Shown piece after piece: positions 31,985 through 43,554 of a stretch of DNA of 64,000 nt (position 1 is its first letter; every line of letters starts with the position of its first letter). Source of the DNA: Patagioenas fasciata (lineage: Eukaryota; Chordata; Aves; Columbiformes; Columbidae); assembly GCF_037038585.1 (NCBI RefSeq), contig NC_092541.1, positions 5,769,445 to 5,833,444 on the forward strand, written 5' to 3'. The translations under genes and the position numbers were made by a program. The notes below the pieces were generated by a model that searched no databases, had not been told where the DNA came from, and was given only the letters and a program-made list of their open reading frames with translations.

Positions 31985-33240
31985 AAGCCTCCACTCCTGA
32001 CTGTTTGTCAGCTGCAGCTCAGTTGAGGGCTTTCTGCCTTCCCTTCAGTGACCTCAGTGAAATCAATGCCAGGAGCTCTGCTGGGAGAGCTCAGCCAGGG
32101 CTGATTTGCCCTCTCCATGAAGCTGCTTTGAGCTGAGGACCATAGGCCAAACCCATTGCTTTCTCATGAGGTAACAGGCACTGTGGACATGGAAAGGGCA
32201 GGGATATCTGTACCTGGAGCTTAGCAAGACCTTTGGCAGTTTCTCTCTTACTTCTTTCATGACCAAGTATGAGATGAATGGGTGCAGTGAAAGGATGATA
32301 AGATGTGGAGAAAATTGCCTGGACTAACAGGCTCAGATGGTTATGACCACAGTGCAAAGCTCAGCTGCCCAACACTTACTGGTGGGGTGTAATAGTAGGG
32401 ATCCAGTAGTAGAACCAATACTGTTTGATGTTTTAATGAATCCCATGAGTCATGGGAAGCGGGGAACTCCCAGAGACTCTGTGGATAACACCCAGCAAGG
32501 GGAATGGGTCATAACAGTTGGACATGGCTCCTGGTCAAAGGACCTGAACAGTCTGAAGAAGTGGGCTGACTGGAAACTCATGGATGCCAAAAACAGCAAG
32601 GGCAAGGTTCTGCATGTGGGGGAGTAACCAGCTAGTTCATGGAGTCATGTAGGCTAGAACTGGCTGCCTGGGAAGCAGATCCACAGAAAAGGATGTGAGG
32701 TTTTAAGGCTGATCCATCTGACTATCAGACAGCAGTGTGCCCTAGCAGCAAAAGGACCAGCTGCGTCCTGAGCTGTGTTAATGTTTTGCCAGCAGGTGCA
32801 AGAACACGACCCTTTCCATCTGGCCCATTTGAGATCATATGTGGAGTACTGCTGCCAGACTGGGGCTCCCTGGTCAAGGAAGGGTATCAACATATGGAAG
32901 TGAGTTCAACAAGGCCACTGTACATGTTAGGCAGCTGATGAACATGACATGCAAGGAGACACTGAGAGAAATGGGTGTCTTCATCTTGGACAAGAGATGT
33001 CTAGAATAATTTCTTGCCTTCTGTAACTGCTTGTACAGAGGAACACAAGAAGATGAACGTAGCTTGTGTAAGTGCCCAGGAGACAGACTTGGTGCAATTT
33101 CCATCCTCTGAGGTGCTAAAGAATGGACTGAATGTGACCTTGAGCAACAGGATCTAATGGGATCTGTTCTGAGCAGAGAGGTGACCTAGATGACTTCTGA
33201 AGGTCCCTTCTTACCTACATTCTGACTCCGTAATTCTCCT
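31985..33240 (+). mobile_element. 290-bp block and CR1 RT remnant before V5
   Basis: Same arrangement as before V2 and V3. The block is followed by YLELSKTFGSF, ILFDVLMNPMS, LNSLKKWADWKLMDAK and a degraded C-terminus. Confidence 0.75.
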
Positions 33241-33254
33241 CCTCAACTACTCAC

Positions 33255-33600
33255 ACTGACACCTGCACGGCCATGAGCACATGTGTCCCCACACCCCTCT
33301 ACCACAAACCAACTTTCAGTCATTGTGCTGGGACTACACAGAGGCAGCTGAAGGGAGGCTCTCAGCCTCCTCACTGCCTACCGCAGGAAATCAGTGGCTG
33401 CTGTTTCCAGCCCCTGAGCTCGGAGACAGCTCTGGGAAGCTGGTCCAGGAGCCGAAGCCGTGGCGGTGCAGAGCCCCGGAGCCCTGTGAACTCGGGCGAG
33501 ATCCCGAGCGGCGCAGGCGCAGGACTCAGCCCCAAGGCGGAGCTTGCGGTGGAGAGGAGAAGAGGAGGAGGGTCGGAGCAGAGAGCCGGAGCTGCGAGGG
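33255..33600 (+). promoter_or_regulatory. V5 upstream block, probable V promoter
   Basis: Homologue of the V2 block, with ACCGCAGGAAA at 33380-33390. About 100 bp present before V2 and V3 are missing after 33443, bringing the element within 252 bp of the ATG. Only a short G+A tract remains at 33550-33575. Confidence 0.5.
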
Positions 33601-33631
33601 GGCAGCGAGGCGCGGGCGGCGGAGCGGCGGG

Positions 33632-34482
33632 ATGCGGCGGTGCCGGGGCGCAGGGCTGGCGGGACTGGCCGCGGTGCTCCTGGGTGCGCGGGGCTGGCGG
33701 GGCTGGGTGGGGGACGGGCCTGAGCCTGGGGTGGCCCCCGCAGGTCCCTCGAAGCTGTCGTCCCCTCTGGCTTCTTCACAGACTTTTGCCCCCAAACCAC
33801 CCTCCCCTACGTCCCACATTCCTTCTAGAAAACTCATCGCTCTATTTTTTTTCTAGTTCTCCCTGTTTCCTTTCTTGCCTCTGTGTCTTTCCCTATAACT
33901 CATGCAGTCATTCTTTCCCCTTGCTACTTTGTGTTTATCAGTCTTTTATCCCACTTCTTTTCTAAATGATTCCACCCTTCCACCTATCGTTCATGCATTC
34001 TTATCTCCACCAAATACTATGGACACTTCCATTACTCATGTGTGCGCTTCTTCTAGAACCCCTTCTCATCATCTCTATTTGTTCCTCAGTGCTCCTGTGG
34101 GATTTGTTCCCGGAAGCAGCAACCAGGGCTTTGAGGTTTTGAGGAATTTTGAGGATTTGAGGATGTTTTCCTTCTTTTTCTCCTCGGCAGTGGCTTCGGG
34201 AAGAGCCCAGGTGCAGCAGGACCCGTCGGCAGAGACCTCCGAGGACACCGAAATCAGCATCAACTGCTCACACCCCAACATACAGATCAATGATTACATC
34301 TTCTGGTACCGTCTCCTCCCGGACCGAGGTCCCGAACTCCTCGTGTGGGGTATTAAAGGCTCCAAAGCGCTGTCGGACCCGCCGGGTTGGCTGTCGGTGG
34401 CGGCAGACCGCCGGTCCAGCGCCCTGTGGCTCTCCCGGCCCCGGCGCGGGGACGCGGCGGTGTATTACTGCGCCGTGGGAGA
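33632..34482 (+). CDS. TRAV: V5: T-cell receptor alpha/delta V segment, family A
   Basis: Leader exon 33632-33683 (consensus) and V exon 34191-34482 are joined across a 507-bp intron ending ctcctcggcag. The product is 114 residues with Cys43, Trp56 and Cys111. CDR1 has NIQINDYIF, framework 2 has the unusual WYRLLPDRGPELL and CDR2 is VWGIKGSKALSDPPGW. Its framework 3 begins with Trp (PPGWLS), shared only with V8. The intron groups it with V2 and V8. Open and probably functional. It pairs with V6 4 kb downstream in the same order as V3 and V4. Confidence 0.9.
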
Positions 34483-34521
34483 CACGGGGAGAGGAGCCGG
34501 GGCTGCGGCCGGGCACGAACC
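34483..34521 (+). promoter_or_regulatory. V5 recombination signal, 23-bp spacer
   Basis: Heptamer CACGGGG (34483-34489), 23-bp spacer, nonamer GCACGAACC (34513-34521). Confidence 0.85.
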
Positions 34522-34581
34522 GCCGCGGGCGGGGCCGGGCGGGTGTGGCGGGGGCGGAGGGACAGGGGGACAGTCCTGGTC

Positions 34582-34600
34582 GACCCGCCAGGGGGCGCTG
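34582..34600 (+). promoter_or_regulatory. CTCF-like motif downstream of V5
   Basis: gacccgccagggggcgctg lies 60 bp past the nonamer, same orientation as the gene. Confidence 0.65.
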
Positions 34601-34744
34601 CCGCTCCGCCCGCAGGAGCCGCCTGGCCCCCTCCGCCCCCAGGGCGGCTCCCCCGCCCGAGCACCGGCAACGATATTGACATTACACCAACCGCACCCCC
34701 ACATGGATTCAGACCACTGAGTCTACGTGCTGATCCTTCCTTCT

Positions 34745-35335
34745 GAGCCTTCCGAATGACAGGAGGAGTTGCCCATGGACAGTTGTCCCGTGCTGGGGGC
34801 TGGTTGTGCTCCCCAGGAGGGGCAAAAAGCTGTAGTTGATCTCTCCACAGAGCCTCCTCATGGCAAAGATGGGCAGTCCCAAGCACACCTGATGGAAAAG
34901 ACTCTCCTCTTCATTCCCTCCTGTCAGCTATTTACACACATTGCCAGTGTCCCCCCTGAGCTGTCTCTTACCCAGGCTGTACACTGTCAGCCCTCTCAGC
35001 ATATTCTCATAGGAAAGATGCTCCAATTCTCACACCATTTTGCTGGTCTCACTCCAGTATCTTTCTTGTATTGAGGAGTGCAAAAGTGGAGTGAGCACTT
35101 AACAGTACTGAGTAGAGAGGATCAGGTCCTTTGTCCTGCTGGTTGACTCTCTTCCTACTGCAGCCCAGGCTGCTGTTGGCCTTCCTTGCCATGAGGGTCC
35201 ATTGCCACAGCAGACACAGGAACACCCCAGAACTGCTGAAACTGAGCGGGACACAGCAGCGAGTATTCAGGAGCAGTATCCCAGCTGCTTGTCCAGCTCT
35301 TCCTCTTCCCTCAGCATGCACCAGAGACCACTGTT
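34745..35335 (-). mobile_element. CR1 LINE fragment, antisense
   Basis: Homologous to 18240-18805. The minus strand reads LMARKANSSLGCSRKRVNQQ. It is closer to the V gene than after V3, because V5 lacks the long GC-rich flank. Confidence 0.8.
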
Positions 35336-36465
35336 GGAGAAGAAGACTCTTGGTATGGGACATGACTTCTCCTGTGTTTTTACCTTGTTGAAAAAACAAC
35401 CAACCAACCAAACAAACAAACAAAAAAACCCCAACAGGTTGGAATCTATGGGCACAGATTATCTCATTCCACACATTTCAAGTGACCCAGGTGCTTCTTT
35501 ACACCTACCATACATCTGAAAATGAGTGCTCCTTTGGCCAAGCTTTGCCTTTTCTTTCATGCTTGTAGTTTCTCAATCATTCTGAGAAGTGAATGCCACG
35601 ACAACATTGCTACAGGTCTTGCAGGGAGACATTTCAGAGACTGAACTCAACATGGAGTTTCTCCCCAGAGCCGACTCAAGAAACTCAATTTCCTCTGGGC
35701 ACAGGAGACTTTCAGCTTCTTAAAGAACTTTCTTGCCTGAAGAACTCCAGCAAAGGCCACTTTAAGGACAAGTGGAAGGTGAGAGCCACTGGTTCACTAA
35801 GGCTGGCAGATCAAATCCCTTTTCTTTTCAAAGGGAAGAGCAAAGAAAAGGGAAAGTGATAAACAAAGCACACAATGACACCGATCTCTCAGTAGGTGAT
35901 AAGGGAGACAAGGAGGGAGACCAGAGCTCTGCAGCCTCTAATTGATGGGCCATTGGGAAACTGCAGGTGTAGCTTTGTAGTGGGACAGGCTGAGCTTTGG
36001 AAGTGACAGGAAGTGACAAGAAGAACAGGAGGATTTGCATGTTTGAGCAGAGTCCTGTGGGACTAGACAACACTTCTTAAGGCATGTGGAGGGGAAGAGT
36101 CAAAGGTGGGGGGAAAGAGGAGACTGGGGAGGATCAAGAGGAGACAATAGAGAGGGGGAAGAATAAAAGGTGGTACCTGCACCTAAGCAGGAGTTGGTCA
36201 GTGCAATTGTTGGGGTGGCCCCTGTGCCTGACCACTACAGCCCCCCCACCTTCTTATTAAATCCTTTCTTAAGAAGGAAAGGGAAAGGTTATGTCAGCCT
36301 GGAGACCCTCCACATCTCTAGGAACCTCATTTGAGAACATGACGAGGTCCAGCACATCATCTATGAGGACAGGAGATGAGGACTTCACTGCAAGCAGACC
36401 AGGAACAGCCCCTTCCCATCATGGCATTCCCTCAGTTACCAGGACATCTCATTTTGGAATTGTTG
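35336..36465. other. Intergenic stretch between V5 and V6, no gene seen
   Basis: Homologous in part (35590-36265) to 19130-19740. An AAC/AAAC-type simple repeat lies at 35390-35432. No gene recognised. Confidence 0.5.
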
Positions 36466-36672
36466 AGAAATGCTGAATGAGCCACAGATGTTCTTGGTGG
36501 AGGAGGGAGAAACCCCGAATGAGACTTTCAGGCACAGGAAGTATAGATCTCTTCTCTTCCCCACTTCTACATTTGCTCCCCCCCAGAGTGGTTTCCGGCA
36601 GCTCTGGTATCTTGGGGCTGGGAGGTGCTTTTCTGACTCTCTCACTCAAGAAACGAGCAGGCTGTTCTCGGC

Positions 36673-38086
36673 ATGCACCTTGGGTACCTGGTCCTCACTG
36701 CCTTCCTGGGGCAACTGCTGGGTAGGTCTTTGCTTTCTGTAAATTCATCCTTCTTCTTCTTCTCCCAAGGAAACTCCCACCAACCTTATCAGGATCATGC
36801 AGAGAACTACTCATGATTAAAGGGAAAACACAAGGTAATGTCACCTCACATTTGTGGTTTTGCACCAGTTCTGTAAAGATTCTCTTAGTGTTAGAAGGAG
36901 AGGAGAGGAGAGGAGAGGAGAGGAGAGGAGAGGAGAGGAGAGGAGAGGAGAGGAGAGGAGAGGAGAGGAGAGGAGAGGAGAGGAGAGGAGAGGAGAGGAG
37001 AGGAGAGGAGAGGAAAGGAAAGGAAAGGAAAGGAAAGGAAAGGAAAGGAAAGGAAAGGAAAGGAAAGGAAAGGAAAGGAAAGGAAAGGAAAGGAAAGGAA
37101 AGGAAGAGATGCCTCTGATCACTTCTTTTCCTGTTCTCTCCTGTTTTATCAGTCACTCTCTGCCTCTCTCTTCTGACCTACGTGCTGTCACCATAGGAGC
37201 TCTCAGCTCTCTGCACTCCCACATTTCTCCATTTACAATCCCAATTATTAACAGCAGATCCTGTCAGAGCAGTTACATGGACTTTAAAGCTCTCACCCCA
37301 TTGACATTACCAAGGTGTCCCATTCTACCTCTGGGCTGGTACATGTCTGTCATGACCTCCAGTTTCCTCCTAGTTATTGACACAGACAGGACTCTTTCTT
37401 TACAATATTCAGCTCAGGTGTGCGTTGACTCAGGGAGCCCACTAAATGACAGTGATTCGGAATCAGGATGAATCTTTTTGTCATACCTCTGCAGGCCTCT
37501 TAATCTGCTGGAGGGCTGCAGGTCCCAGCACATGAAGGTCAGGCATGACAGGCTGTTCCCTGGTCCTCTGGGCAGTAGGAACAGGACCAGAGACACAGCA
37601 CAGCTCTCCTCAGAGTCCAGCTCTACTCTGCTGCCCAGAACTACTCTGCACCTTCCTGTTCCCATGCATCAGGATTCTCCTGCAGGGCAAAGGACAAGGA
37701 GACTTCTCCAGCAGAGTTTGGCATTCATTCATAGTTTGCTTTCCAGAGCCCTTCCCTGCAGAGTTCCTGACCTTCACTTTCTTCCAGGCACCATGGGGCA
37801 GGTCACCGTCACCCAGCAAGAAGGACAAGTCACAGTGAAGCAGAGAGACACCTTCCAAACAACCTGCACATACCAGGCTTCATACTTTCAAGGCTTGCTC
37901 TGGTACCAGCAGAGGAAAGGCCAAGCTCCCCAGCTGGTCTCATATCACGCAGGATCTGGACTCAAGCGCAGCGACCGTTTCAGTACAACTCTGAACACCA
38001 CGGGGAAATACAGCGTCCTGCAGGTGGAGGAAGTCGAGGTGTCTGACAGTGCCTTGTACCTCTGTGCTGTGCAAGACACCCTGGTG
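36673..38086 (+). CDS. TRAV: V6: T-cell receptor alpha V segment, family B
   Basis: Leader exon 36673-36721 ([16 protein letters not shown], identical to V4) and V exon 37798-38086 flank a 1076-bp intron stretched by a pentamer microsatellite. The product is 112 residues with Cys43, Trp55 and Cys109. The V exon is nearly the V4 exon. Differences cluster in CDR1 (QASYFQG) and at one CDR2 position (AGSG). Its upstream block (36470-36672) matches that of V4. Open and probably functional, although the long intronic purine tract could reduce expression. Confidence 0.92.
36896..37108 (+). repeat. (GGAGA)n-(GGAAA)n compound microsatellite in the V6 intron
   Basis: About 23 GGAGA units to roughly 37012, then about 19 GGAAA units. 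The matching place in the V4 intron has only 'ggggagagat', so the array grew after the two copies split. Confidence 0.97.
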
Positions 38087-38125
38087 CAGGGAGCTTCCTT
38101 GGCTGTGCAAGAACCCCAGGGAGGG
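38087..38125 (+). promoter_or_regulatory. V6 recombination signal, 23-bp spacer
   Basis: Heptamer CACCCTG (38087-38093), 23-bp spacer, nonamer GCAAGAACC (38117-38125), identical to V4 in heptamer and nonamer. Confidence 0.87.
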
Positions 38126-38707
38126 AGGGGATGCGTCTGTGCAAGGCTGAGCTTGTGGGATGGGACCCTGAGCCGTGCCCTGGCAGCGCTGCTTCCCCTG
38201 TGCCCCCAGGGATCTGCAGGGGAAGATCCTCTAATATAATGTTTTCTCTCCATTCCAGACACCATTTATGAAGATGTGGTCTTCAATATTCCCATACCAC
38301 ACTAAGTCAAGGCAATATCTTCCTCTTGCCAATGCACAGGAAGCTCCACTGTTTGGCAAAGTGCCATCAGCACACACAAGAACCATTGCATTGATGTATT
38401 AGTCATTTGTTCATCTTCACCACTAGGTATAACCACAGGCACATCTGTCCTCCCTGGCAGTAATAGGGCTTGTCTTGTCTTGAGGGGACACCTTATTACT
38501 ATTTCCATTGTGCTGTTTCCCTCTTGAACTTCAGTCATGGCAGGTGTTTTTAAGAGGTGCTGGACCTTTTCTTTCTCCTATTGATATGCCAATAAACTGC
38601 CCCACATGCAGACCAAGAGAAGTGCACTTGAGGCAGCTCCCAGCATGGGGCATCCATGGGCCCTCTGTCCCCTATTCTCCCTGGAGAGGTAGCACACGCT
38701 GAGCCTC

Positions 38708-39225
38708 ATTTCAGCAGGTGTCTCGTCTCTGCCACTGGAACAGGAGGTTGAGGGAAGGTTTCCTCCCCCTCTACTCTGCCCTGGTGGGTCCGCACCTGGA
38801 GTAATGTGTCCAGTTCTGGGTTCCCAGGTTTAATAAGGACAAGGAATTACCAGACTGAGTCCAGCAGAGGGACACAAAGATGATGAGGCGTCCAGAGCAT
38901 CTTTTTTATGAGGAAAAACTGTAAAAGCTCTCTGTTCATTCTAGAGAAAAGAAGACTGAGAGAGTTTCTTTTTTATGCTTATAAATATCTCAGGATGTTG
39001 TCAAGAGGATTGTCCAGACTCTTTTCAGTCATGCTCAATGATAGGATGAGGGGCAATGGGTACAGACTGAAACACACGAGGTTCTATCTAAACATAAGGA
39101 GAAACTTCTTTACTTTGAGGGTGCCAGAGCCCTGGAAATGGCTGCCCAGAGAGGTTGTGAAGTCTCCATCTCTGGAGACATTCAGAACCTGTCTGGATGC
39201 AATCCTGTGTGATCTGTTCTAGGTG
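38708..39225 (+). mobile_element. CR1 LINE 3' end
   Basis: Starts ggtgtctcgtctctgccact, then coding remnants EKRRLREFLFYAYKYLRML, FYLNIRRNFFTLRVPEPWK and LDAILCDLF. It sits at the same place in the V6 flank as 25388-25955 in the V4 flank, so it is a shared old insertion. Confidence 0.88.
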
Positions 39226-40850
39226 AAACTGCCCTTAGTTCAAACCCTAAAACACACATGGATCCTTTTCCCTTTTATCTACTTTTCCAAGATCATTTTT
39301 GTTGGGCAGGCAAAGCAGGGATCACACCAAGAGCCAGTAGCAGCCCTCTGGCAGCGCTTTGGCCAAAGGCCTCACTCACATGTCGGGAGAAATGCCATCC
39401 CTCCCTCTTCTACAAGGACAAACAGAGATGGTATCATCATTGCAAAGGACCTGAGGTACCTGGTGCTCGTTGCAAGGTTGAGTGCAGTAGGGTCAGGAAG
39501 TGCAACTGTCCTGCCATTGATGATAGTTATTAAAGTATGACTAAGGCAAAGACATTTGACATTCAATTGAAATGTGCTTATGAAGCTGTTGGCATTCAGT
39601 CATTCTGAGAAATGCTTCATTTGGCATAATTCCCTGGTGGAGGACAGTGCTACGGGGTTTTCTCCGTCCTTACACTTCTACACCTTTGGGAGGACAACTG
39701 GTGGTTCATGCAGGAAACAGGATATGAGTCCGTAGTGACTGCCAAGAGACATTTCCACTGATCAAAAGGGATGAGATTTAAATGTAAAAGAAACCCTTTC
39801 CCCCAGAATGGCAGCCAATTCCTGAGCACAAACTCAGCCCATCTGCAGCTCTCTTGGCATGTGCAACCAGTACTGCCATATCTGCTGATCTTCACCTTCT
39901 CCTGTATGCTGTGGTCAGAGCAATTCGCTCTCCCTCAGAAATGCACCCTTTCAGTGTCCCCCTTTATGTGCTGGATGTCCTCATCTCCCGCGTGCTTAAT
40001 TACCATTTCATCCTTGACACATTCAACAGTGGGTGTCAATTTTCCCTGCTACTCCTGCCCATGGCCACGGGCCATAGCCCTGACATTGGGTGATGGAGGG
40101 GAGAGGAAGGTGCAGTAGCAGCTATGGGCCATCCCAAGGGCTGTTCCAAGCTTTACTGCTCTTGCCATTCTGCAAAGAAAATCATCTTTCAGAGCCCCAC
40201 ACCCACTCCCTGCCACCCCAGCACAGCTCTGGCCACAGCAAGGGAACATCCTTACTCAAGAGCTCAGGGGGCTGCTGACCCCTCAGGGCCTCTTGCCTTA
40301 TGGGCATTTGTGTGCAGAGGCACAGCAAGGCAAGGCCTGGTGGTCACTGACAGCAGAGTAGCCAGGGATGATTTCCTCAGGTCCAAGGGAAGGTGCCCAA
40401 AAGAGGAGCCACTGCAGACTGTCCCAACCTCTCATTCCTCTATCAATGGAGAAAGATTTTCTTGTGCCCTCACCCCCTTCCATTCCAGAGTAACGCCCTG
40501 CTCCTTTGGCAGCTTGGGGAGTGTTCACAGAGGGAAGGACCACATGGAGGCCAGGTTTGAATGCAGCAGAACTTTAATGCATAAAAGAGGGAAACAAAGT
40601 CACTGCAAGTGGAGGACAGCAGTGCAGGAATCCACAAATCTGCAGTCCATGGTCATGAAGAAGTTTGTGCATGGTGTTCATCTGCCCACCCCATAGTGGG
40701 TGAGAAGACAGCTGATCCCCACCAGGCTGAACCTGGGTTAACCTTGTTGCCAAGGGGAACCGAAGCAATCAAAGCAAAAGGTAGAAAAGGTAAAGCCATT
40801 CAGCTCTACTGAAATCACAGCCAATATCTCAATCCTTTGCCCAGCACCAT
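39226..40850. other. Region 3' of keratin K3, no gene seen
   Basis: Partly homologous to 28890-29700 near K2. A longer unshared part at 39640-40430 carries no recognisable gene. Confidence 0.5.
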
Positions 40851-40898
40851 GTTTTGAGTTCCTCAAGGTGTCTCCCTGGGCCCTTCCCAGATTCTTTA

Positions 40899-41651
40899 TC
40901 AGCGCAGGTACCTTCTGCCAAAGTAGCGGCCAGAAATTCCAGAGAGGTCACAGCAGCCAGAGTTGATGGGCACTCCATCACAGCTGAGGATTCTGCCAAT
41001 AGCAGCAGAGGTGGAGGAGCCCACAACGGTGTTCTGAGGGAAGGAGCTGAGGATGGGGCCGGGCAGGGTCACCACCACAGGGGAGGGCTCGATGACAACG
41101 GTGGAGTCCTGGCTCTGCCTGACTCAGGGCTCATTGCAGCTGTTGGCCAGTGGGGTCGGACCACAGGGCTGGCAGGGCAGGCACTGGTTGTAGCAGGACA
41201 TTTCTTGAGGGTGGATATGAAGCTGTGAGAGAGGGCAGGGAGAAAGCAGAGCATAGAAGTGTGTGAGAAGCAGCCTGGTTACCCTGTCAGAAAGAAGCCA
41301 AGGCCACTACTGAGTGGGGAGCTGGAAGCTGTGCCAGGAGCCACACAGTCTTCATGACACTAAAAGGAGCAGCCTGGCACAGGGAGGCTCTCTCTCTCCT
41401 ACTGAATACACCAAAAGCCACCTCTGCCACCTCCCAGCCTCTTCCTAAGCAGAACATTTTCCCACTCCCCTCTCCCTAGACAAGAAGAGGTGTATCACAG
41501 GAGAGATCATAGACAGTATCAGCTGAGATGTCCATTGATGAGAGAAATGCCAAATTGGAAGAGGAGAAGAGGTTTCAGACTCACCTGGTTCCTGGGAAGA
41601 AGGAGCCAAGAGAAGTGGATGAGAGAGCAAGACCCTGGGCTGCCTTTTATA
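40899..41651 (-). pseudogene. K3: feather beta-keratin pseudogene
   Basis: The reading frame 41201-40899 matches K2 closely from [20 protein letters not shown] to the end GRRYLR, but codon 26 is TGA where K2 has TGT (Cys). The non-coding exon, intron (about 41223-41584, donor GTGAGT, acceptor ctctctcacag) and TATAAAA box (41651-41645) are all still present, so loss of function looks recent. Divergent to V7. Confidence 0.87.
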
Positions 41652-42930
41652 CCTGCCCTTCATTGCTGCAGGACCAGAGAGACCCTTGGAAGAGGTAACA
41701 ATTTTCTGACAAGCTCATTTTGAATGCAAACCATCACAGCTAACGAGATGGGCTGTGCTTTAGTTTCCTATACTGCTGCCTTTTCATTTTCAGGTTTGTT
41801 CCATGCCCATTCCTCAGTGAAGGCTTCTTATGATCCCTGGGATGAAAGGCCCAAGGATTTCTCAGGCAGTAATGAAGCAGTGCAGGCAGAAGATTCAACT
41901 GAAGAGTTTGATGGGTCTAGAGCAGACAAATGAGGTCATCCTGGGACACTCTCTTGGGTCTCTTTGAACTGCCATTCTCAGGAAAATTTAATCCTCCTCA
42001 GCTGGATGCCCATGGGTTCACATGCATGAGGACGTGCCAATTCCTCGTCTTTCCTGACCTCCTCAGATCACCACTATGGTTCATTTTTTATACCATTCCA
42101 GGCCTGTGTGCTACGCTGTTCGGTTATGATCCCATCTTCTTAACACATCCCAGTCCCTGGGGTCCTTAGCAGAGTCCACGACCTTCTCCAGTACCACAGT
42201 TCATGGTATTGCTATGGGTGTTCTTTTCCTGTGTGTACTTGCAAGCTGCCAGGTTTGTGCAGATGCATGTGGGAGCACAGATTTATGTATAATTCCATGC
42301 TAATGAGCATAAACCTCTATGTGTGTGTGTGTGTGTGTGTCCTTGGGTTTACACATCATGAGGGAATGCTCTGCTGGTGGCTGGGACATTCTCCACTACT
42401 CCCTTCATGAGCACCACAGAGCACCAGGGTCCCAGGGTCAGAAGGAGCTGAGTGTAGCTGAGTGGTGATCGCACCCGCCTGCTGGAGATCTGTCCAGGGA
42501 AGAGGCTCTGAAATGCAGTCCCCGTCTCCTGAGCCATCGTTTTCCTGCCACTCCAAAGTTCTTGTTCCTCTGCCACGTATTTCAAACCACAACAAGGATG
42601 GTTTCACTTGAGTTTGATTACTTGATTTAACTCAATGTAACAACATTGGGTGTGTCTCAACATGGCTGTCAGTCTGCCCCCCTGCATCTCCAGGCCAGGA
42701 CACAGCTGCTCTCCCCAGTGCTAGAGTTCAAAAGGATGAGATTTGCTTTATGGGAAAGAAGGAAAGCTGAGGAATCCTGCACAACCTTGTGCTGACCATC
42801 CCTGAGTGAATCTGCTTCCAATACATTCTTAAATGTGTCTGAGATGGAACACAACCCACCACACTGGATTTGGGAATCAATCCCCAAAGCCAGCCACAGT
42901 CCCTCTTTCTAACCAGGTTTGTGTCTCAAT
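41652..42930. other. Upstream region of keratin K3
   Basis: Keratin-module sequence shared with 12540-13710 and 30490-31640. A (TG)n run of about 11 units lies at 42318-42340. No gene seen. Confidence 0.55.
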
Positions 42931-43455
42931 GAGTGCATTTTCTAAGCCTCCGCTCATGAGTTTCCATCAGCTGGATCTCAGATGCGACTTGTGGAAGGTG
43001 CAATTGTGAACTTTCCCTATTCCATTTATTGACCTCAGGAAGATCAGTGACAGGGAGCTCTATTGGGAGAACTCAGCCAGGGCTGATTCCCCTCTCCATG
43101 AAGCTGCTTCTGACCTGTGGCTCTAGTGATTCTGAGGGTGAACCCCGTTGCTGTCTCCTGGAGGATGTGGGGTTTTAAGAGAGAGCCAGAGGAGCATGAG
43201 ACAGCAGTGCTCCCTTGCAGCAAAAAGGAGCAACTGCATCCTGTGCTGTATTAGTGAAAGCCATCAGGTGCAGGAATATGACCCTGTCTCATTTGAGATC
43301 TCATCTGGAGTACTGCAGCCAGTTTGGGATTGCCTGATCCACGAAGGGAATGAGTTCATTAAATACAACCATGTATCTTCAGGGGCTGATGAACATGCAT
43401 ATCAAAGAGAACGAGAGAACTGGGTCTGTTCTTCTTGGAGATGTTTCAGGGGAGG
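42930..43455 (+). mobile_element. 290-bp block and CR1 remnant before V7
   Basis: Shortened version of the module seen before the other family-A genes. The CR1 3' part runs to about 43450 and is joined directly to the purine tract of V7. It shows what lies just left of base 1 in the left copy. Confidence 0.72.
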
Positions 43456-43554
43456 GAGAGGGAGAGGAAAAGGAGGAGCCGGAGGAGGCGGCCGTGCCGA
43501 AGCAAGGAGCCGGGGCTGGCAGGGGCAGCGAGGCGCGGGCGGCGGAGCGGCGGG

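Noticed and set aside
42318-42340. (TG)n run as Z-DNA or regulatory element
   Set aside because: A short dinucleotide run with no conserved counterpart near the other keratins; treated as ordinary microsatellite.
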